From positions 1-29,819 of the forward strand of contig CAKTIH010000011.1 of assembly GCA_934565615.1 (NCBI GenBank): 29,819 nt of DNA. Direction: 5' to 3'. The translations under genes and the position numbers were made by a program. Positions within the stretch are counted from its first letter, which is position 1. Each line of letters starts with the position of its first letter. The notes under the pieces are model-generated. The model had not been told where the DNA came from, did no database searches, and worked only from the letters and a program-made list of their open reading frames with translations. This DNA is from an uncultured Oscillospiraceae bacterium (GTDB lineage Bacteria > Bacillota > Clostridia > Oscillospirales > Oscillospiraceae). Below are positions 1 to 7,480 of this stretch, piece after piece.

Positions 1-56
1 ATATGTTCGAGACCCAGTCTGCTCCTGAGTACAGACCGGGTTCCTCGACAGACTGA
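1..56 (+). CDS. Possible 3' end of an upstream gene (partial)
   Basis: In frame 3 the first bases read as an open frame without a stop until TGA at 54-56, which touches the first base of a strong terminator hairpin (56-79). A gene end placed against a terminator is the usual arrangement, so this may be the last 17 or so codons of a gene lying left of the window. Frame 2 stops earlier (26-28) and is an alternative. Nothing in the short tail identifies a family. Confidence 0.25.
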   Translation, partial: MFETQSAPEYRPGSSTD

Positions 57-79
57 GGCTGCGGCATGTGCCGCAGCCT
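56..79 (+). terminator. Intrinsic terminator of the gene left of the window
   Basis: AGGCTGCGGC and GCCGCAGCCT form a perfect 10-bp GC-rich stem with a 4-base loop, followed at once by GTTTTCG. The T run lies on the plus side, so it should stop plus-strand transcription entering from the left edge. It also lies just past the 3' end of the minus-strand gene at 97-492, but without a T run on that strand. Confidence 0.75.
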
Positions 80-96
80 GTTTTCGATACGCTTAT

Positions 97-492
97 TCAG
101 AACTTGATAACTCTCGGGGGCTTGGTGAAGGAGTACACCGTCGCCGTCGCGTTGCGCAGGTACCATACCTCACTGTTGCCGTCGTCCGGGGAGTAGAGGC
201 TCTTGAGCTCGGGGTACGCTTCGAGCATGCTCACGCGCGCCTCGCGGTCGTCGTCCTCAACGGCGGACGCCTCGACGCGCAGCCACTCGCCGTCACTGAG
301 CATTGCGCAGATCTCAAGCTTCGGGTTCTGATGCAGTTGGTGCGACACAGACTTGGATTTGCCCGTCTGGATATAGAGCTTGCCGTTATAGATGTGCGCC
401 GTGCCGAAGGGACGGACTCTGGGCTGCCCGTCCTCGCAGGTGGCGATGAAATATGTGCCTGCCTTCTTGAGCATTTCGCAAACTTCGTTCAT
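97..492 (-). CDS. Pyridoxamine 5'-phosphate oxidase-like flavin-binding protein
   Basis: A 131-residue single-domain protein of the split-barrel PNPOx-like family, which binds FMN or a related flavin. The pattern is typical: an N-terminal helix, then TYFIATCEDGQPRVRPFG (strands beta1-beta2), a LYIQTGKSKSVSHQL segment that contacts the flavin phosphate in relatives, and the LEICAMLSDGEWLRVEA strands. The length fits the short stand-alone members, which are usually of unknown substrate; a true PdxH is longer. The start is ATG with AAAGGAAG six bases upstream. It is monocistronic, reading towards the left edge. Function beyond a flavin-dependent reductase or flavin carrier cannot be given. A second PNPOx-type domain occurs in the fusion gene at 24325-25455 but belongs to a different branch. 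Confidence 0.85.
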   Translation of the reverse strand: MNEVCEMLKKAGTYFIATCEDGQPRVRPFGTAHIYNGKLYIQTGKSKSVSHQLHQNPKLEICAMLSDGEWLRVEASAVEDDDREARVSMLEAYPELKSLYSPDDGNSEVWYLRNATATVYSFTKPPRVIKF

Positions 493-543
493 GAAAATCT
501 TCCTTTCTTTGGCTTCAATATTTGTTGATATACCGTTGTTTCC

Positions 544-572
544 TTGACTTTTGCGTGCTGGTATTGTACATT
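544..572 (+). promoter_or_regulatory. Sigma-A promoter of mntP
   Basis: TTGACT (544-549) and TACATT (567-572) are spaced by exactly 17 bases, about 80 bases before the mntP start. Predicted transcription starts near 580, just before the inverted repeat at 583-615. Confidence 0.6.
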
Positions 573-582
573 TATACGGTAT

Positions 583-615
583 GGGTGAAAATAGCGCTTA
601 AACTTACTTTCACCC
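583..615 (+). promoter_or_regulatory. Inverted repeat in the mntP 5' leader
   Basis: GGGTGAAA (583-590) and TTTCACCC (608-615) are perfectly complementary across a 17-base AT-rich gap. The repeat lies at about +3 to +35 of the predicted transcript and 24 bases before the ribosome binding site. It could be an operator for a manganese-responsive repressor or an RNA stem. There is no T run, so it is not a classical terminator, and I see no yybP-ykoY riboswitch signature. Confidence 0.45.
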
Positions 616-653
616 TTATTTATCAATGTTAAACTTTTGAGGAGAATTTGTCA

Positions 654-1217
654 ATGAGTTTTGTTGAACTGCTGCTTGTCGCCGTCGGCTTGAGCATGGA
701 CGCGTTCGCCGTGTCCGTCTGCAAGGGGCTGAGCGTGAAGAAGCTCGGCGTAAAGCACGCCCTTATTGCCGGCGCGTACTTCGGCGGCTTCCAGTTTCTC
801 ATGCCTGTCATCGGCTGGTTTCTCGGCTCGCGCTTTGAGCATATCATCACAAGCTTTGACCATTGGATCGCCTTCGGCCTGCTTGCGATAATCGGCGTGA
901 ACATGATCCAGGAATCCTTCTCCAAGGCAGAGGAACTCAATGACGATTTCGGCGTTAAGACCATGCTCATGATGGCCGTCGCCACGAGTATCGACGCTCT
1001 CGCCGTCGGCGTGACCTTCGCCTGCCTCAATGTGCGCATCCTGCCCTCGTCCGCCCTTATCGGCGTTACGACCTTCTGCCTGTCCGCACTCGGCATCTAT
1101 ATCGGCCATATCTTCGGCCTGCGCTTCAAGGCGTGGGCGGAGCGCGCAGGCGGCGCTATCCTTATCCTTATCGGCGTCAAGATCCTGCTTGAGCATCTTG
1201 GCATCATTTCGTTCTGA
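654..1217 (+). CDS. mntP: MntP-type manganese efflux pump
   Basis: A 187-residue, six-helix membrane protein of the MntP (YebN) family, which exports Mn2+ from the cytoplasm. The family's internal two-fold repeat is visible: GLSMDAFAVSVCKGL near the N-terminus and ATSIDALAVGV in the middle, each with the conserved membrane-embedded Asp and a following cation-path segment. Length equals the family norm. ATG at 654 is preferred over the in-frame TTG at 648 because the GAGGAG box (639-644) lies 9 bases before the ATG but only 3 before the TTG. The next gene follows after 22 bases, so the two are probably co-transcribed. The leader has an inverted repeat that may carry metal regulation. Confidence 0.93.
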   Translation: MSFVELLLVAVGLSMDAFAVSVCKGLSVKKLGVKHALIAGAYFGGFQFLMPVIGWFLGSRFEHIITSFDHWIAFGLLAIIGVNMIQESFSKAEELNDDFGVKTMLMMAVATSIDALAVGVTFACLNVRILPSSALIGVTTFCLSALGIYIGHIFGLRFKAWAERAGGAILILIGVKILLEHLGIISF

Positions 1218-1239
1218 TATATAAGAGGAGTGACCTTAG

Positions 1240-2040
1240 TTGATGCTTGAAACAAGGGAAAGAGCGGGACTCATAGTCATGCTGGCGCTGTTGCTGGTCT
1301 GCGCGTCGCTCCTGCTCGCGGTGCTCGGCATGCCGGAGCTGTTCACTGTGCCCCCCGCCGAACCGGAGCCTGCGCCTGCGGAGCTTGCGGCGACGCCCGA
1401 GCCGACCCCGGAACCGACTCCGACGCCCGAACCCACCCCGAAGCTGCGGGAGCGCACGGAGCTGCTCACGCTCGTTAACCCCTGGCACGAGCTGCCCGAG
1501 GACTGGGAGACGGAGCTTCAGCTCGTCAATGACGACGGGGACGAGTGGCAGTACATAGATACCCGCTGCGCCGATGCTCTCCTGCAAATGATCGCCGACT
1601 GCAAAGACGCGGGAAACGAGCCGTACATATGCTCCGGCTACCGCACTATGGAAAAGCAGCAGTACCTCTTTAATAATAAGATCGCGCGCCTTGTCGCCGC
1701 CGGGACCGACCCGGAGGACGCGCCCGAAATCGCGGCGCAGTCCGTCGCCATCCCCGGCACGAGCGAGCACCAGCTCGGCCTTGCCGCGGATATCATCGAC
1801 ATTAACTATCCCTACCTTGACGAGGGCCAGGAGCAGACCTCAACGCAGAAATGGCTCATGGAAAACTCCTGGAAGTACGGCTTCATCCTGCGCTACCCGA
1901 ACGGCAGCAGCGACATTACCGGCATCATCTATGAGCCGTGGCACTACCGCTACGTCGGCCTTGACGCCGCCAAGGAGATATACGACCTCGGCGTGACGCT
2001 TGAGGAATATCTTGACATGTTCTATGAACCGCTGGATTGA
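1240..2040 (+). CDS. VanY-type D-alanyl-D-alanine carboxypeptidase (peptidase M15B)
   Basis: A 266-residue membrane-anchored zinc peptidase that trims D-Ala from peptidoglycan stem peptides outside the cell. Residues about 8-30 form one N-terminal membrane segment or uncleaved signal. A Pro/Glu/Thr spacer follows (about 37-68), then the catalytic domain. Family motifs are intact: SGYRT (substrate-binding loop), SEHQLGLAAD (SxHxxGxAxD, first Zn-binding His and Asp) and EPWHYRYVG (catalytic Glu, last Zn-binding His). The start is TTG at 1240, nine bases after AGAGGAG, with ATG at 1243 as an equally possible start. It lies in a likely operon with mntP. Being a DD- rather than LD-peptidase is inferred from the family. 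Confidence 0.88.
   Translation: MMLETRERAGLIVMLALLLVCASLLLAVLGMPELFTVPPAEPEPAPAELAATPEPTPEPTPTPEPTPKLRERTELLTLVNPWHELPEDWETELQLVNDDGDEWQYIDTRCADALLQMIADCKDAGNEPYICSGYRTMEKQQYLFNNKIARLVAAGTDPEDAPEIAAQSVAIPGTSEHQLGLAADIIDINYPYLDEGQEQTSTQKWLMENSWKYGFILRYPNGSSDITGIIYEPWHYRYVGLDAAKEIYDLGVTLEEYLDMFYEPLD
1396..1440 (+). repeat. Pro-Glu-Pro-Thr coding repeat in the VanY spacer
   Basis: Fifteen codons encode tandem PEPTP/PTPEP units made from near-identical CCCGAGCCGACC-type blocks. This is a flexible wall-spanning linker between membrane anchor and peptidase domain. Such DNA is prone to slippage, so unit number may vary between strains. Confidence 0.6.
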
Positions 2041-2051
2041 GCAGTGTTTAG

Positions 2052-2080
2052 TTGAAAAATGCTGCACTGTGTGGTACTAT
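2052..2080 (+). promoter_or_regulatory. Sigma-A promoter of the surface-polymer/choline operon
   Basis: TTGAAA (2052-2057) and TACTAT (2075-2080) are 17 bases apart. The pair lies in the only sizeable gap before the seven-gene operon 2124-9735 and about 44 bases before its first ATG. Confidence 0.6.
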
Positions 2081-2123
2081 ATAGATTATATCAATATGCT
2101 GTTTCCTGAAAGGGCTTTAAGGA

Positions 2124-3797
2124 ATGAAAGTTGCTGCCGCCGATCGAAAAAAAGAAAACAAATATAGCATCCTGTCAGGGGCGCTTATCGCCTTTGCGCT
2201 TTGCTTTACGCTTTTTATCTATGCCCCGTATGAGCTGTATGTGACAAACCAGCTTGAGTTCTGGTTTACGGCAGGGCAGATGCTCCCGTATGTGCTGGGG
2301 CTGTTTGCCGCTGTCTTTCTCGTTGCCCTTCTGGTGCTGTATATTGCCCGCAGGATAAACGAAAAGCTATATAATTATGTAAGCGCGGCCTGTCTTGTCG
2401 CGCTTATCTGCAGTTGGGTGCAGGGCAGCTTCCTTGTGTGGGACCTGCCTCCTATGGACGGCAAGCCCGTGGACTGGGGCAGCTTTCCCGTTGACCGTAT
2501 CTGCTCCATAGCTCTGTGGGTCATCGTCATCGCCGCGGTGCTGGTGCTCATGAAAAAGCTCGGAGGCAGCCGGCTTGTGAAGCTCGGCTCCTATGCCGGG
2601 CTTGCCATCGCCTTTATTCTTGCCGTCACGCTCGGCACAGTCTTTCTGACCACCGAGCTTTCGGATAAAAGCCGCGCGCTCATCGCGACGGACGAAGATA
2701 TGTTCACCTATTCCGAGGACGAGAATCTTCTGATACTCGTCCTTGACGCCGTGGATTCCACTGCCTTTGAGCAGTCTATGGCGCGCGACGCGCATTACAG
2801 CGAGATCTTCAATGACTTCACCTATTTCAGAAACACAGTCGGCGGCTATCCGTACTCGCAGCTTTCCATCCCGTTGATCCTGACAGGGCAGTGGTACGAA
2901 GCGCAGGAGTCCTTTGCCGACTATGAGCGCGAGGCGTATGCGTCCTCTCCGCTCTTAGAGCGCCTCGATCAGGAGGGCTACCGGAAGGGCCTGTACCTGT
3001 ATGACGGCTATTCTCTTGCGGCGGTCGAGCCGGACAGCTTTGAGAATTTGACTCTGGATCAGCCTGTGCCCGATTCCGCACTGTATATGTGCAAGCTCAT
3101 GATAAAGATGACCATCATCAAGCATGCGCCGTGGGACCTCAAGTATCTTGGCTATGATCTCCCCGGCAGGCTCAATGAGTCTGTAAAATACGGCGGCGAC
3201 GATGGCCGCAGCTATTTCGACTGGTCAGACCTCTCGTTTTACAATACGCTCAAAAACGATTCTCCGATCACCTCCGGCGGTGAAAAGCGCTTCAAGTATA
3301 TCCACCTTGAGGGCGCGCATGAGCCGCATGTCTATGACAAGGACTTCAACGTCCTTGAATCCAGCCCGTACCGGGATGTCATAGAAGCCAATTTCACAAT
3401 GCTTGATCTGTTCCTGAGCCAGATGAAGCAGGCCGGGGTGTATGACAATACTGCCATAGTCATCATGGCTGACCACGGCAGCCATAACGATACTGATCTG
3501 CGCAACATGAACCAGAACCCGATCCTTCTCATCAAGGGACGCGGCGAACAGCATGACGGACTGACCGTGAGCTATGCTCCGATATCCTATGACGATCTTC
3601 AGCAGGCGTATCAGCGGCTGCTGGACGGCGCGGGCTCGGACGGTGTATTCGACTGGCACGAGGGCGACGAGCGCTCCCGCCGATTCCTCTGGTATGAAAT
3701 GGCGGATAACTCCCTGCTCACGGAATATGAGCAGACCGGCAGCGCCGAGGATATGACGACTCTTGTGCCTACCGGTACCGTTTATGAGCGCAAATAA
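2124..3797 (+). CDS. Membrane alkaline-phosphatase-superfamily (sulfatase/LtaS-like) enzyme
   Basis: A 557-residue protein with five predicted membrane helices (about 15-37, 50-75, 84-106, 124-145, 151-176) and an external alkaline-phosphatase-fold domain (about 200-520). Visible metal-site motifs are NLLILVLDAVDST (Asp at about 208), a Ser-rich GGYPYSQLSIPLILTG segment where relatives carry the nucleophile, HLEGAHEPH (about 394) and VIMADHGSH (about 450). This topology is shared by lipoteichoic acid synthases and phosphoethanolamine/phosphoglycerol transferases, which move phosphoalcohol groups on surface polymers. It lacks an obvious LtaS-type KTSDAE-like nucleophile segment, so it should not be called LtaS. 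It is the first gene of the choline-activation operon, 24 bases before the YidC fusion gene. A role in modifying the same polymer is inferred. AAAGGG lies 9 bases before the ATG. Confidence 0.8.
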   Translation: MKVAAADRKKENKYSILSGALIAFALCFTLFIYAPYELYVTNQLEFWFTAGQMLPYVLGLFAAVFLVALLVLYIARRINEKLYNYVSAACLVALICSWVQGSFLVWDLPPMDGKPVDWGSFPVDRICSIALWVIVIAAVLVLMKKLGGSRLVKLGSYAGLAIAFILAVTLGTVFLTTELSDKSRALIATDEDMFTYSEDENLLILVLDAVDSTAFEQSMARDAHYSEIFNDFTYFRNTVGGYPYSQLSIPLILTGQWYEAQESFADYEREAYASSPLLERLDQEGYRKGLYLYDGYSLAAVEPDSFENLTLDQPVPDSALYMCKLMIKMTIIKHAPWDLKYLGYDLPGRLNESVKYGGDDGRSYFDWSDLSFYNTLKNDSPITSGGEKRFKYIHLEGAHEPHVYDKDFNVLESSPYRDVIEANFTMLDLFLSQMKQAGVYDNTAIVIMADHGSHNDTDLRNMNQNPILLIKGRGEQHDGLTVSYAPISYDDLQQAYQRLLDGAGSDGVFDWHEGDERSRRFLWYEMADNSLLTEYEQTGSAEDMTTLVPTGTVYERK

Positions 3798-3821
3798 AAG
3801 GATCACGGGGATACAGATATA

Positions 3822-5714
3822 ATGGAATGGTTGGAAAAAGCATTTGAATGGGCGCTGCGGCTGTGCTATGACCTCTGCGGCAATTACGGCCTGGCGATAA
3901 TTCTTTTCACCGTGCTCAGCAAGGTGATCCTTCTGCCGATATCCGTCTGGGTGCAGAAGAACTCCATAAAGATGGTGAAGATGCAGCCGGAGATAAATAT
4001 GCTCAAGGCGCAGCATTTCGGCGATCCTGACGCCATTGCCGAGGGACAGTCGGCAATATTCAAGCGGGAGGGCTATAGCCCGTTCGCGTCTATCATACCC
4101 TTGGTCATACAGCTCGTTATCCTCATGGGGCTCATCGCCGCGATACGCTCCGGCATGAACGACAGCACCATAGATATGCGCTTTCTCGGAGTGAATCTCA
4201 GCCTTGTCCCGAGCGAGGAGAAGGGCTGGCTGATCCTCTCGCCGATCCTCGCCGGCGCGTCCGCGTGGCTCATGTGCGCCGCGCAGAACGCCGCGAACGT
4301 GCTTCAGGCGGAGCAGAGCAACTGGAATAAATACGGCATGCTTGCCCTGTCCGTGGTGCTGTCGCTGTATCTCGGCTGGTTCGTCCCGGTCGGCGTCGCT
4401 GTTTACTGGATAGTCAGCAACCTTCTTGCGATCGTCATGCTCTATGCTCTGAACGCCTGGATAAACCCGAAGGACTATGTCGACTATGAGGCGCTGGAAA
4501 AGAGCAAGCAGGAGCTTGCAGCGCTCGAGAACCTCGGCGGGAAAAAGGACAAGGCAGCCGCCCGGCGCGAGCGCGCGGACTATAAGCGCTTTTTCTCGGT
4601 AGCGAACAAGCACCTTGTGTTCTATTCTGAGAATACGGGCTTTTATAAGTATTATAAAACAACGATAGAGTATATCCTCAACAATACGAATATCGCCGTC
4701 CACTATATCACGAGCGACCCGAACGATATCGTGTTCGAGCTTGCAAAGGAGCAGCCGAAGCTCAAGCCGTACTATATCGGCGAAAAGAAGCTCATCACGC
4801 TCATGATGAAGATGGACGCGGATGTGGTCGTCATGACCATGCCCGATCTGGAGAATTTCCACATCAAGCGCAGCTATGTCAGGAAGGACATAGAATATAT
4901 CTACGTCCAGCACGGCGTGGGCAGCACGAACTCACTTCTGCGCAAGGGCGCGCAGGACCATTATGACACCGTGTTCTGCACCGGCCCCTCGCAGGAGCGT
5001 GAGATACGCCAGATGGAGGAGCTTGATAATACGCCGAGGAAGAACCTCGTCGAGGTCGGCTACCCCCTGCTGGATGAAATGCTTGAAGCCTATGAGAGCA
5101 AGGCCGTGAAGGTGAACGAAACCAAGCAGATACTCATCGCTCCATCGTGGCAGAAGGACAACATCGTCGATAGCTGCCTTGAGAAGCTGCTCGATTCGCT
5201 CGGCGGCCGCGGCTTCAATGTCGTGGTCAGGCCGCACCCGCAGCATGTGCGCCATAAGAAAGCGTATATGGAGCAGCTCAAGGCCCGCTATGCCGGGCGT
5301 GACGATATTGAGATCCAGACCGATTTCTCCTCAAACTCTACCGTCTTTGATTCTGACCTGCTCATTACTGACTGGTCGGATATTTCCTGGGAATTTGCGT
5401 TTACCACGAAAAAGCCTGTGCTGTTCATAAACACGCCCATGAAGGTTATGAACCCCGACTGGCAGAAGATCGCCGAGGTGCCGTTGAATATCGCCCTGCG
5501 CGATGTGATAGGCCGCTCGCTTGAAGTGGACGAAATAGATAAAGCCGGGGACACCGTTCTGGAAATGCTGGGCCAGCAGGAGCAGTACAGAGAGCAGATA
5601 GACCGCGCCATGCATGAATATGTGTATAACATAGGCAGCAGCACGCGCGTCGGCGCAAAATATATTATCGGCGCAATACAGAAGAAAGCACAGCAGAGAA
5701 AGGAAAACAAATAA
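3822..5714 (+). CDS. YidC/Oxa1-like membrane domain fused to CDP-glycerol glycerophosphotransferase-like domain
   Basis: A 630-residue two-domain protein. Residues 1 to about 225 match YidC/Oxa1 insertases: GLAIILFTVLSKVILLP with a Lys (34) where insertases normally have the groove Arg, MQPEINMLK and EGYSPFASIIPLVIQ cytoplasmic loop motifs, and VPVGVAVYWIVSNL before the last helix. A charged linker (about 226-255) leads to a cytoplasmic transferase domain of the TagB/TagF (glyphos_transf) family with YVQHGVGS (His about 364), VVRPHPQH (about 470) and LLITDWSD (about 516). Such enzymes transfer phosphoglycerol from CDP-glycerol to teichoic-type acceptors. Since the operon makes CDP-choline, the donor could be CDP-choline instead; this is inference. 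Length far exceeds a YidC (about 250) or a lone transferase domain (about 380). The gene is intact, with no frameshift at the junction. Confidence 0.88.
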   Translation: MEWLEKAFEWALRLCYDLCGNYGLAIILFTVLSKVILLPISVWVQKNSIKMVKMQPEINMLKAQHFGDPDAIAEGQSAIFKREGYSPFASIIPLVIQLVILMGLIAAIRSGMNDSTIDMRFLGVNLSLVPSEEKGWLILSPILAGASAWLMCAAQNAANVLQAEQSNWNKYGMLALSVVLSLYLGWFVPVGVAVYWIVSNLLAIVMLYALNAWINPKDYVDYEALEKSKQELAALENLGGKKDKAAARRERADYKRFFSVANKHLVFYSENTGFYKYYKTTIEYILNNTNIAVHYITSDPNDIVFELAKEQPKLKPYYIGEKKLITLMMKMDADVVVMTMPDLENFHIKRSYVRKDIEYIYVQHGVGSTNSLLRKGAQDHYDTVFCTGPSQEREIRQMEELDNTPRKNLVEVGYPLLDEMLEAYESKAVKVNETKQILIAPSWQKDNIVDSCLEKLLDSLGGRGFNVVVRPHPQHVRHKKAYMEQLKARYAGRDDIEIQTDFSSNSTVFDSDLLITDWSDISWEFAFTTKKPVLFINTPMKVMNPDWQKIAEVPLNIALRDVIGRSLEVDEIDKAGDTVLEMLGQQEQYREQIDRAMHEYVYNIGSSTRVGAKYIIGAIQKKAQQRKENK

Positions 5715-5715
5715 A

Positions 5716-5994
5716 ATGAAGAAGCTTGCAAAGATTTCCGGCGTTGTCCTCACCGCGTTCACCGCCATGCTGATGTTCGGCGCGAACGGCGAAGCATATA
5801 TCGACCCCTCGGTCATGACCTATGTGATCCAGGCCGTCGCGGGTATTGTTGTTGCCGTCGGCGCGGTCGTCGGTATCTACTGGAGAAAGGCCAAGAAAAA
5901 GGTCAACGAGGCTCTCGGCGTCGATGAGAATAAGAATAAAGAAGTTGAGTCCGACGATATAGTCGTTGAGAACGACGGGGAAGAGCAGAAATAA
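5716..5994 (+). CDS. Small secreted/membrane protein with AYIDPS motif
   Basis: A 92-residue protein of unknown function. Residues 1-27 form a signal peptide (MKKLAK, hydrophobic core, then GANGEA with a possible cut before YIDPSVMTY). A second hydrophobic helix (about 36-57, Gly/Val/Ala-rich) follows, then a basic stop (WRKAKKKV) and an acidic tail. After cleavage the protein would show a short YIDPS N-terminus outside and the charged tail inside. ATG comes one base after the stop of the YidC fusion gene, with AGAAAGGA as ribosome binding site, so the two are translationally linked. Small proteins of this type seem to accompany CDP-glycerol transferase genes in Clostridia as far as I recall. 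A helper or anchor role for the fusion protein is a guess. Confidence 0.75.
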   Translation: MKKLAKISGVVLTAFTAMLMFGANGEAYIDPSVMTYVIQAVAGIVVAVGAVVGIYWRKAKKKVNEALGVDENKNKEVESDDIVVENDGEEQK

Positions 5995-6026
5995 ACTGCC
6001 GTGTCTCTTCCTTTCAGCAGACGGCA

Positions 6027-6494
6027 ATGAGAAAAAACGCTTCCTATATTCTGGTGCTGTCGGCAGTTGTGCTGCTGGCTATGCTCATTTCGATATTCAA
6101 GTGGCAGCTTTTGCTGATACATGGGGACTCTATGGCACCCACGTACCGCAGCTTCAGCCTTGTGCTGCTGGATAAGCAGCCCGGCACGTACAGCCGCGGT
6201 GACGTTGTACTGTACCGGTGCGAGAGCCTTGGCCGCAGCATAGTCAAGCGCATTGCCGCCGTACCGGGAGACAGGCTGCGTGCGGAGAACGGGACCCTGT
6301 TTATAAACGATGAGCCGGCAGCGCCGCTGCCGGAGGAGTCAGTGCGCCCGGAATATCTCACTGCCGGGGAGTTTACCGTACCGGAGGGCTGCTTTTTTCT
6401 GCTGGGGGATAATCTTGAACACAGCATTGACAGCCGCTATGCCGAAATAGGGCTTGCGGAGGAGCGCGGAATAGCCGGGAAAGTTCTGACTTGA
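6027..6494 (+). CDS. Type I signal peptidase
   Basis: A 155-residue signal peptidase with one N-terminal membrane helix (about 7-30). Box B HGDSMAPTY holds the catalytic Ser35, box D SIVKRIAAVPGD the general-base Lys74, and box E GDNLEHSIDSRY is complete. It is short compared with housekeeping SipS/LepB (about 180 or more), as specialised signal peptidases often are. The start has no clear Shine-Dalgarno sequence and lies 32 bases after the previous stop. Its position between a small signal-peptide protein and the choline genes suggests a dedicated substrate, perhaps the 92-residue neighbour. That pairing is inferred, not shown. Confidence 0.88.
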   Translation: MRKNASYILVLSAVVLLAMLISIFKWQLLLIHGDSMAPTYRSFSLVLLDKQPGTYSRGDVVLYRCESLGRSIVKRIAAVPGDRLRAENGTLFINDEPAAPLPEESVRPEYLTAGEFTVPEGCFFLLGDNLEHSIDSRYAEIGLAEERGIAGKVLT

Positions 6495-6568
6495 GCGGCC
6501 GCCGCGCGCAGACAGCTCCGCCGCGTTATCTTCCAGCGCGATTTCCATAAAGCTGCCGGGGGTGCAGA

Positions 6569-7480
6569 ATGACATCATCAATTCCACAACTGATAGAGTC
6601 TTGCGGTTTTTGCCGTGCCGGTGAGGTCGAAGGACTTCAGAAGATGAAAACCGGCATGACTAACCGTTCATACTCTTTTTTTGCACGCGGCGGCCAGTAC
6701 ATAATCCGCATCCCCGGTGAGGGAGCGGAGCAGATGATAAACCGTGCGCAGGAGCACGCGGTATACAACGTTATCGCCCCGCTTGGTATCAGCGAGGAGG
6801 TACACTATTTTGACCCCGTGTCCGGGATCAAAATTTCTTCATATCTGAAAGGCACGCACACCTGCCGCCCCGATGATTGGGAGGAGGTAGCTCTGTGCAT
6901 GAGCGCACTCAGGAGCTTTCACGGAAGAAAGCTCCATGTTGAGCACAGCTTTGACCTTTGGGAGCGTATAGATTTTTATGAGAGCCTGTGGAACGGTGAA
7001 GAATCACTGTACGCAGATTACCGGCAGACGAAGGAAACTGTCCTGTCCCTGCGCAGGTTCATCGATGCGCAGCCGAAAACGCTCCAGCTGTGTCATATCG
7101 ATTCGATACCGGATAATTTCCTGTTCTCGGCGCCGGCGCACGGCGAGAAAACGATAAAGCTTATCGACTGGGAGTATTCCGGAACGCAGGACCCGCACCT
7201 TGATATTGCGATGTTCATCGTCTATGCCATGTATGACCGCGCGCAGGCTGACAGGCTTATCGACCTGTACTTCACTGAGGGCTGCGATGAAGCTGTCCGG
7301 CTCAAGATATATTGCTATATCGCCGTCAGCGGGCTTCTTTGGAGCAACTGGTGCGAATTTAAGCACCACTGCGGGATAGACTTTGGGGAATACGCTCTGC
7401 GGCAGTATGACTATGCAAAGGAGTATTCTTCAATATTTTTCGATGAATACAGGAAAAGGTTCGGAGAGGCATATGTCTGA
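6569..7480 (+). CDS. licA: LicA-like choline kinase
   Basis: A 303-residue aminoglycoside-phosphotransferase-fold kinase predicted to phosphorylate choline with ATP in the cytoplasm. LicA hallmarks are present: the GMTNRSYSF nucleotide loop, YIIRIPGEGAEQMINR (the LicA/choline-kinase IRIPG...INR element), CHIDSIPDNFL (Brenner motif, catalytic Asp178 and metal-binding Asn183) and LIDWEYSG (metal-binding Asp about 202). Length fits the family. GGGGGTG lies four bases before the ATG. The gene overlaps the next gene by 8 bases, and that neighbour is LicC-like, which strongly supports choline rather than an aminoglycoside or another amino alcohol. Ethanolamine kinase activity cannot be excluded from sequence. 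Confidence 0.85.
   Translation: MTSSIPQLIESCGFCRAGEVEGLQKMKTGMTNRSYSFFARGGQYIIRIPGEGAEQMINRAQEHAVYNVIAPLGISEEVHYFDPVSGIKISSYLKGTHTCRPDDWEEVALCMSALRSFHGRKLHVEHSFDLWERIDFYESLWNGEESLYADYRQTKETVLSLRRFIDAQPKTLQLCHIDSIPDNFLFSAPAHGEKTIKLIDWEYSGTQDPHLDIAMFIVYAMYDRAQADRLIDLYFTEGCDEAVRLKIYCYIAVSGLLWSNWCEFKHHCGIDFGEYALRQYDYAKEYSSIFFDEYRKRFGEAYV

Noticed and set aside
1..50. GTTCGAGACCC near the left edge as the T-arm of a tRNA
   Set aside because: The bases before it cannot pair with those after it, no acceptor stem or CCA follows, and the loop does not fit.
500..650. yybP-ykoY manganese riboswitch upstream of mntP
   Set aside because: The conserved GGGGAGUA-type and CCGCC-type elements are absent and the leader is too short.
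2124..3797. Naming the phosphatase-fold protein LtaS
   Set aside because: Fold and topology agree but the nucleophile segment differs from LtaS, and context points to another phosphoalcohol; a general name is safer.
3225..4913. Long minus-strand open frame (562 codons) across the sulfatase-like and YidC-fusion genes
   Set aside because: It lies opposite two genes with clear family motifs, spans their intergenic gap and has His/Asp/Arg-rich composition typical of an antisense shadow in GC-rich DNA.
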